Assembly: GCF_027625935.1 (NCBI RefSeq)
Contig: NZ_CP115300.1
Coordinates: forward strand, 6,758,001-6,822,000
Length of the DNA stretch: 64,000 nt
Direction of reading: 5' to 3'
Origin: Streptomyces camelliae
GTDB lineage: Bacteria > Actinomycetota > Actinomycetes > Streptomycetales > Streptomycetaceae
Part shown: piece after piece, positions 57,511-64,000 of the stretch
How the letters are laid out: every line of letters starts with the position of its first letter
Numbering within the stretch: the stretch's first letter is position 1
The notes under the pieces: generated by a model
Told to the model about the DNA's origin: nothing
Seen by the model: the letters and a program-made list of their open reading frames with translations, nothing else
The model's database searches: none
Translations under genes and position numbers: made by a program

Positions 57511-58173
57511 TCAATTCAGGTGTCTCGCGGGTTTTGGTGATGACGTGATCTTGTTGCCGCAGGCCTCTTTCAGAGCCTGGGAGAGGTGTTGCGCGTAGCG
57601 CGTACCGAGGATGAAGCTTTGAATCTGCATTGCGCGCGTATTACGCAGAGTTACATCCAGGAAAGGGAGTCCGGCGTCCTTAGGCACTTTTCCGCATTCC
57701 GTCACGTGCATGGTTATGGTGATCTTGCGGGCGGATCCCTCCGCTGTCCGGAAAGGGGTCCGCGGGTCTGTCACCAGCGACAGTCCCGCGTACGGCTGGG
57801 TCACCCGGGTCACGGTGACCGGCGGCCCGGACTCCACGCTCAGTAGCACGGCGAAGCTGAAGCTCCGGGGTGGAGCGCCGGCCGGGGTGGGCAGCCCGCC
57901 CGCGTACACCACCTCAACCGTCTGTGCCGGGAAGGGTGTTGGCGGCGGCGGGGGCTGTGCCGGTCGCTGTGGCCGGGTGGCGTAGAGATAGCCGCCACCG
58001 CCCAGGAGTACGGCAGCGGCGGCGAGGGCGAGCGTGGCGCGCCGGTGACGGGCGTACCGGACGGCGAACGCGCTGCGAACTCGGCGTAGGTGATTCGGAG
58101 TTGCTTCAGGCTGCTCTCCGGTGTCCCACGCGCGCGTGCCCTCGCCGGGCTCCAGGGGGCCGATGCCGCTCAC
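57511..58173 (-). CDS. Single-pass membrane protein of unknown function
   Basis: A 220-residue protein starting at GTG 58173. A cytoplasmic N-terminus of about 45 residues precedes one membrane helix (ATLALAAAAVLLGGGGYLY), then a Pro-rich linker and an extracytoplasmic beta-rich domain. That domain has SFSFAVLLSVESGPPVTVTRVTQPYAG split by the motif limit, and ITMHVTECGKVPKDAGLPFL, where paired Cys (the second near the C-terminus) may form a disulfide. I do not recognise the family. GTG overlaps the previous stop (GTGA), so it is coupled to the small lipoprotein-like gene. Confidence 0.75.
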   Translation of the reverse strand: MSGIGPLEPGEGTRAWDTGEQPEATPNHLRRVRSAFAVRYARHRRATLALAAAAVLLGGGGYLYATRPQRPAQPPPPPTPFPAQTVEVVYAGGLPTPAGAPPRSFSFAVLLSVESGPPVTVTRVTQPYAGLSLVTDPRTPFRTAEGSARKITITMHVTECGKVPKDAGLPFLDVTLRNTRAMQIQSFILGTRYAQHLSQALKEACGNKITSSPKPARHLN

Positions 58174-58574
58174 TGCCAGGAGCCTCCGCTCGGGGTCCCG
58201 TGCCGGTAGCGCTCGGCGCAGGCCTGGCGCGCCTGACGGCCGATCAACTCGTCTGCGGCGGACGTGCCTTGGCGCCGCTGTACGACGCGTGCCGCGTCCA
58301 CGACGGTGCGCAGGATCTCGAACTGGCCGGTGGACAGGCCCATCGACTGGTAGTCGCCGTAGGTGGTGCCGTCGAGCACCTCGCGCGACCAGTGGGAGAC
58401 GAGGCGGGTGCACAGGTCGGCGGCGGAGGCGGAGGTGGAGGCGGAGGTGGGGTTGGGGGAGGGGTGCCCTGTGTCGGCGGGCCGGGCGCAGGACGGTGTG
58501 AGCAGGAGCGCGGGCAGCGCCAGCCCGAGCACCAGGAACCTCACCCCCGGCCGGGGCTCCCCTCGCCGTCCCAT
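58170..58574 (-). CDS. Small exported, possible lipoprotein, unknown function
   Basis: The 134-residue protein opens MGRRGEPRPGVRFLVLGL, a signal peptide ending LLTPSCARPAD; the Cys could be a lipobox, though Pro at -2 and Thr at -3 are not ideal. A short Ser/Thr-rich linker is followed by a helical domain with HWSREVLDGTTYGDYQSMGL and RQARQACAERYRHG. No family recognised. It is the first gene of a two-gene unit with the membrane protein after it; both look exported, so they may work together at the cell surface. Confidence 0.72.
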   Translation of the reverse strand: MGRRGEPRPGVRFLVLGLALPALLLTPSCARPADTGHPSPNPTSASTSASAADLCTRLVSHWSREVLDGTTYGDYQSMGLSTGQFEILRTVVDAARVVQRRQGTSAADELIGRQARQACAERYRHGTPSGGSWQ

Positions 58575-58627
58575 GGTCCGAAGCTAAGGGGCAAGGCGGC
58601 GGGGAGCAACGGCCCGGAGCGCGCGGA

Positions 58628-59119
58628 TCAGTCGGCGGCGGGCCGGGCGTGCGCCTCGTCGCCCGTGCGCACGTCCCGCAGCAGGCAGGTCAGCCGGGCG
58701 CTGCACACCCGGCGGCCCTCCTCGTCGCTGATCACGATCTCGTACGTCGCCGTCGAGCGGCCCCGGTGCACGGGCGTGGCCACACCCGTCACCAGGCCCG
58801 AGCGGACCCCGCGGTGATGCGTGCAGTTCAGGTCCACGCCCACCGCTATCTTCGAGCTGCCGCCGTGCAGCATGGAGCCGACCGAGCCCAGCGTCTCCGC
58901 CAGCACCGCGGAGGCGCCGCCGTGCAGCAGCCCGTACGGCTGGGTGTTGCCCTCCACCGGCATGGTCCCGACGACCTTGTCCGCCGACGCCTCCAGGATC
59001 TGCACGCCCATCCGCGTGCCCAGGTGTCCGGCCGAGAACAGGGCGGGCAGATCGACACCGAGCGCCGCGTACTCGTCGATGACCTCCTGCGGGAACTTCA
59101 CGTGCTGCTGCTCACCCAT
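58628..59119 (-). CDS. PaaI-type hotdog thioesterase
   Basis: The 163-residue hotdog-fold protein has GNTQPYGLLHGGASAVLAET, the PaaI active-site helix with HGG, and LNCTHHRGVRSGLVTG on the following strands. It would hydrolyse acyl- or aryl-CoA esters in the cytoplasm. It precedes the molybdoenzyme gene's stop by 75 bases in the same direction, so the two may be cotranscribed; no shared function is obvious. Confidence 0.9.
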   Translation of the reverse strand: MGEQQHVKFPQEVIDEYAALGVDLPALFSAGHLGTRMGVQILEASADKVVGTMPVEGNTQPYGLLHGGASAVLAETLGSVGSMLHGGSSKIAVGVDLNCTHHRGVRSGLVTGVATPVHRGRSTATYEIVISDEEGRRVCSARLTCLLRDVRTGDEAHARPAAD

Positions 59120-59194
59120 GGGCCCGGCTCCGTTCGTCGTCCAGCTGTCCGCTCACAGCTGCCTGCTCGCGCTGTCTGCTCGCTGAGCAAACGC

Positions 59195-61507
<2,313 letters not shown>

Positions 61508-61668
61508 CGCACGCTCCCCTTCGACTGCGTGTGAGATGTACGCCGACGATCCTCCCACGGGCCAGTGACACAGCACCCCACGGCCGACGCCCGCACAGTG
61601 AGTAACGGATCGACGACCCTCGGCCGACCCGGATCGGAGTGTCAGTGCGGCGTGGCAGGATCGGGGGC

Positions 61669-64000
61669 GTGGCAGAGACAGCATCGAAGAAGACCGACAA
61701 GACCCCCGGCGGCACCCGTCCCCGGCTGATGCTCATGGACGGGCACTCGCTGGCCTACCGCGCGTTCTTCGCGCTGCCCGCGGAGAACTTCACCACCGCG
61801 ACCGGCCAGCCGACGAACGCGATCTACGGCTTCGCGTCGATGCTTGCCAACACCCTGCGTGACGAGGCGCCCACGCACTTCGCGGTCGCCTTCGACGTCT
61901 CGCGCAAGACCTGGCGCGCCGAGCGCTTCACCGAGTACAAGGCGAACCGCTCCAAGACCCCGGACGAGTTCAAGGGCCAGGTCGAGCTGATCGGCGAGCT
62001 GCTCGACGCGATGCACGCGCCGCGCTTCGCCGTCGAGGGCTTCGAGGCGGACGACGTCATCGCCACCCTCGCCACGCAGGCCGAGGCCGCGGGCTTCGAG
62101 GTGCTGATCGTCACCGGCGACCGCGACTCCTTCCAGCTGGTCACCGAGAACATCACGGTGCTCTACCCGACGAAGGGCGTCTCGGAGCTGACCCGGTTCA
62201 CTCCGGAGAAGGTTTTCGAGAAGTACGGCTTGACCCCCGCCCAGTACCCGGACTTCGCGGCCCTGCGTGGCGACCCGTCCGACAACCTCCCCGGCATCCC
62301 CGGCGTCGGCGAGAAGACCGCCGCGAAGTGGATCAACCAGTTCGGCTCCTTCGCCGAGCTGGTCGAGCGCGTCGAGGAGGTCAAGGGCAAGGCCGGGCAG
62401 AACCTCCGCGACCACCTGGAGTCGGTCAAGCTCAACCGCGTCCTGACCGAGCTGGAGCGCGAGGTCGAGCTGCCGAAGGCGGTCGCCGACCTGGAGCGCG
62501 CGCCGTACGACCGCAAGGCCGTCGCGATGGTCCTGGACACCCTGGAGATCCGCAACCCGTCCCTGCGCGAGCGGCTCTACGCCGTCGACCCCGGCTCCGA
62601 GGAGGCCGAGACCACCCCGGTCGCGGCGGAGGGCGTGGAGATCGACGGGGCGGTCCTGGGCACCGGCGAGCTGGCCCCCTGGCTCACCGAGCACGCCGAC
62701 CGGCCCCTGGGCGTCGCCACGGTCGACACCTGGGCGCTGGGCACCGGCTCGGTCGCCGAGGTCGCCCTCGCCGCGCCCGGGGGAGCGGCCGCCTGGTTCG
62801 ACCCGGCCGAGCTGGACGAGGCCGACGAGAACGCGTTCGCGGCCTGGCTGGCCGGCGCCGACCGCCCCAAGGTGTTCCACAACGCCAAGGGCGCCATGCG
62901 CGTCTTCGCCGAGCACGGCTGGAGCGTCGAGGGCGTGACGATGGACACCGCGCTCGCCGCCTACCTGGTCAAGCCGGGCCGCCGCTCCTTCGACCTGGAC
63001 GCGCTGTCCCTGGAGTACCTGCACCGCGAGCTGGCCCCCGCCGCCGCGGCCGACGGCCAGCTCGCCTTCGGCGCGGACGACGGCGCCGAGGCCGAAGCAC
63101 TGATGATCAAGGCCCGCGCGGTCCTCGACCTGGGCGAGGCCTTCGAGGCCCGCCTGGCGGAGGTCGGCGCGGCCGACCTGCTGCGCGACATGGAGCTGCC
63201 CACCTCCGCCCTGCTCGCCCGCATGGAGCGCCACGGCATCGCCGCCGACCGCGCGCACCTGGAGACGATGGAGCAGACCTTCGCGGGCGCCGTCCAGCAG
63301 GCCGTGAAGGAGGCCCACGCCGCCGCCGGCCACGAGTTCAACCTGGGCTCGCCCAAGCAGCTCCAGGAGGTCCTCTTCGGCGAGCTGGCCCTGCCCAGGA
63401 CCAAGAAGACCAAGACCGGCTACACCACGGACGCCGACGCCCTGGCCTGGCTCGCCACCCAGACCGACAACGAACTGCCGGTCATCATGCTCCGCCACCG
63501 CGAGCAGGCGAAGCTGCGCGTCACGGTCGAGGGCCTGATCAAGACGATCGCGGGCGACGGCCGTATCCACACCACCTTCAACCAGACGGTGGCCGCGACC
63601 GGCCGCCTGTCCTCCACGGACCCGAACCTGCAGAACATCCCGGTGCGCACCGACGAGGGCCGGGCGATCCGCCGGGGCTTCGTGGTCGGCGAGGGCTTCG
63701 AGTCGCTCATGACCGCCGACTACAGCCAGATCGAGCTGCGCGTGATGGCCCACCTCTCCGAGGACGAGGGCCTGATCGAGGCGTTCACCTCCGGCGAGGA
63801 CCTGCACACCACGGCCGCCTCCCAGGTGTTCGGTGTCGAGCCCGCCGCCGTGGACGCCGAGATGCGCCGCAAGATCAAGGCCATGTCGTACGGCCTGGCC
63901 TACGGCCTGTCCGCCTTCGGCCTCTCCCAGCAGCTGAACATCGACGCGGGAGAGGCGCGCGCCCTGATGGACGCGTACTTCGAGCGCTTCGGCGGGGTCC
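61669..64000 (+). CDS. polA: DNA polymerase I, partial
   Basis: GTG 61669 begins 777 codons that run off the right edge; full-length streptomycete enzymes are near 900 residues. The 5'-3' nuclease domain has LMLMDGHSLAYRAFFALP, FEADDVIATLATQAE, IVTGDRDSFQLV and LPGIPGVGEKTAAKW. The middle proofreading-like domain lacks the usual DxE exonuclease pattern and is probably inactive. The polymerase part shows ATGRLSSTDPNLQNIPVRT, motif A (MTADYSQIELRVMAHL) and motif B (RRKIKAMSYGLAYG). Motif C lies beyond the edge. Confidence 0.97.
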   Translation, partial: MAETASKKTDKTPGGTRPRLMLMDGHSLAYRAFFALPAENFTTATGQPTNAIYGFASMLANTLRDEAPTHFAVAFDVSRKTWRAERFTEYKANRSKTPDEFKGQVELIGELLDAMHAPRFAVEGFEADDVIATLATQAEAAGFEVLIVTGDRDSFQLVTENITVLYPTKGVSELTRFTPEKVFEKYGLTPAQYPDFAALRGDPSDNLPGIPGVGEKTAAKWINQFGSFAELVERVEEVKGKAGQNLRDHLESVKLNRVLTELEREVELPKAVADLERAPYDRKAVAMVLDTLEIRNPSLRERLYAVDPGSEEAETTPVAAEGVEIDGAVLGTGELAPWLTEHADRPLGVATVDTWALGTGSVAEVALAAPGGAAAWFDPAELDEADENAFAAWLAGADRPKVFHNAKGAMRVFAEHGWSVEGVTMDTALAAYLVKPGRRSFDLDALSLEYLHRELAPAAAADGQLAFGADDGAEAEALMIKARAVLDLGEAFEARLAEVGAADLLRDMELPTSALLARMERHGIAADRAHLETMEQTFAGAVQQAVKEAHAAAGHEFNLGSPKQLQEVLFGELALPRTKKTKTGYTTDADALAWLATQTDNELPVIMLRHREQAKLRVTVEGLIKTIAGDGRIHTTFNQTVAATGRLSSTDPNLQNIPVRTDEGRAIRRGFVVGEGFESLMTADYSQIELRVMAHLSEDEGLIEAFTSGEDLHTTAASQVFGVEPAAVDAEMRRKIKAMSYGLAYGLSAFGLSQQLNIDAGEARALMDAYFERFGGV

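Overview
The window is chromosomal DNA from a Streptomyces, or a very close actinomycete relative. The evidence is very high G+C with G/C-biased third codon positions, frequent GTG starts, many 4-base ATGA/GTGA gene overlaps, and a gene order I recognise from Streptomyces: trpC-trpM-trpB-trpA-lgt, gltB-gltD, pyk, the ANTAR regulator pdtaR, the liv branched-chain amino acid transporter, and polA. trpM is a Streptomyces-type gene. Assignments rest on reading motifs and comparing with remembered family members; no database search was run.

Layout. 1-8.3 kb: a secreted sedolisin-type protease (cut by the left edge), small membrane proteins, the trp genes, a membrane-anchored DsbA-like protein and lgt. 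8.3-15.5 kb, minus strand: one tightly overlapping operon of four different ADP-ribosylglycohydrolase-family genes, a ribokinase and a broken CoA-transferase gene, preceded by four tandem 22-bp repeats. 15.7-23.9 kb: a VIT/CCC1 metal transporter with an iron-box-like site, glutamate synthase (gltBD), and a von Willebrand A protein. 23.9-34.6 kb: an 11-gene set matching the mycobacterial KstR2 regulon (ipdA, ipdB, ipdC, ipdF, echA20, fadA6, kstR2, two acyl-CoA dehydrogenases, two more short-chain dehydrogenases). In mycobacteria this set degrades the last two steroid rings (HIP). Its two divergent promoter regions share an almost identical 17-bp operator-like sequence.

34.6-49 kb is an accessory mixture: a zinc-metallopeptidase-like protein, a GH35 beta-galactosidase with a divergent AraC regulator, chorismate mutase, an aminopeptidase N, an NmrA-like protein, a two-gene amino acid decarboxylase/N-hydroxylase operon (DesA/DesB type, without the later siderophore genes), an SGNH hydrolase and a Tat-exported 5'-nucleotidase. 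Two inverted copies of a roughly 250-300-bp non-coding repeat lie here; one copy has 19-bp perfect terminal inverted repeats. 49-64 kb is core again: pyk, a tRNA with anticodon CAA, pdtaR, livFGMHK, two unknown small exported or membrane proteins, a PaaI-type thioesterase, an FdhF/YdeP-type molybdoenzyme, and polA, cut by the right edge.

How genes work together: trpCMBA and gltBD are biosynthetic operons. The KstR2-type island looks like a complete module for thiolytic and hydrolytic ring C/D breakdown except for the HIP-CoA ligase (fadD3) and all ring A/B genes, which are not in this window. The ADP-ribosylglycohydrolase/ribokinase operon could remove ADP-ribosyl or related N-ribosyl groups and recycle the ribose; that is inference. 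No CRISPR array, prophage, complete insertion sequence or replication origin was seen.
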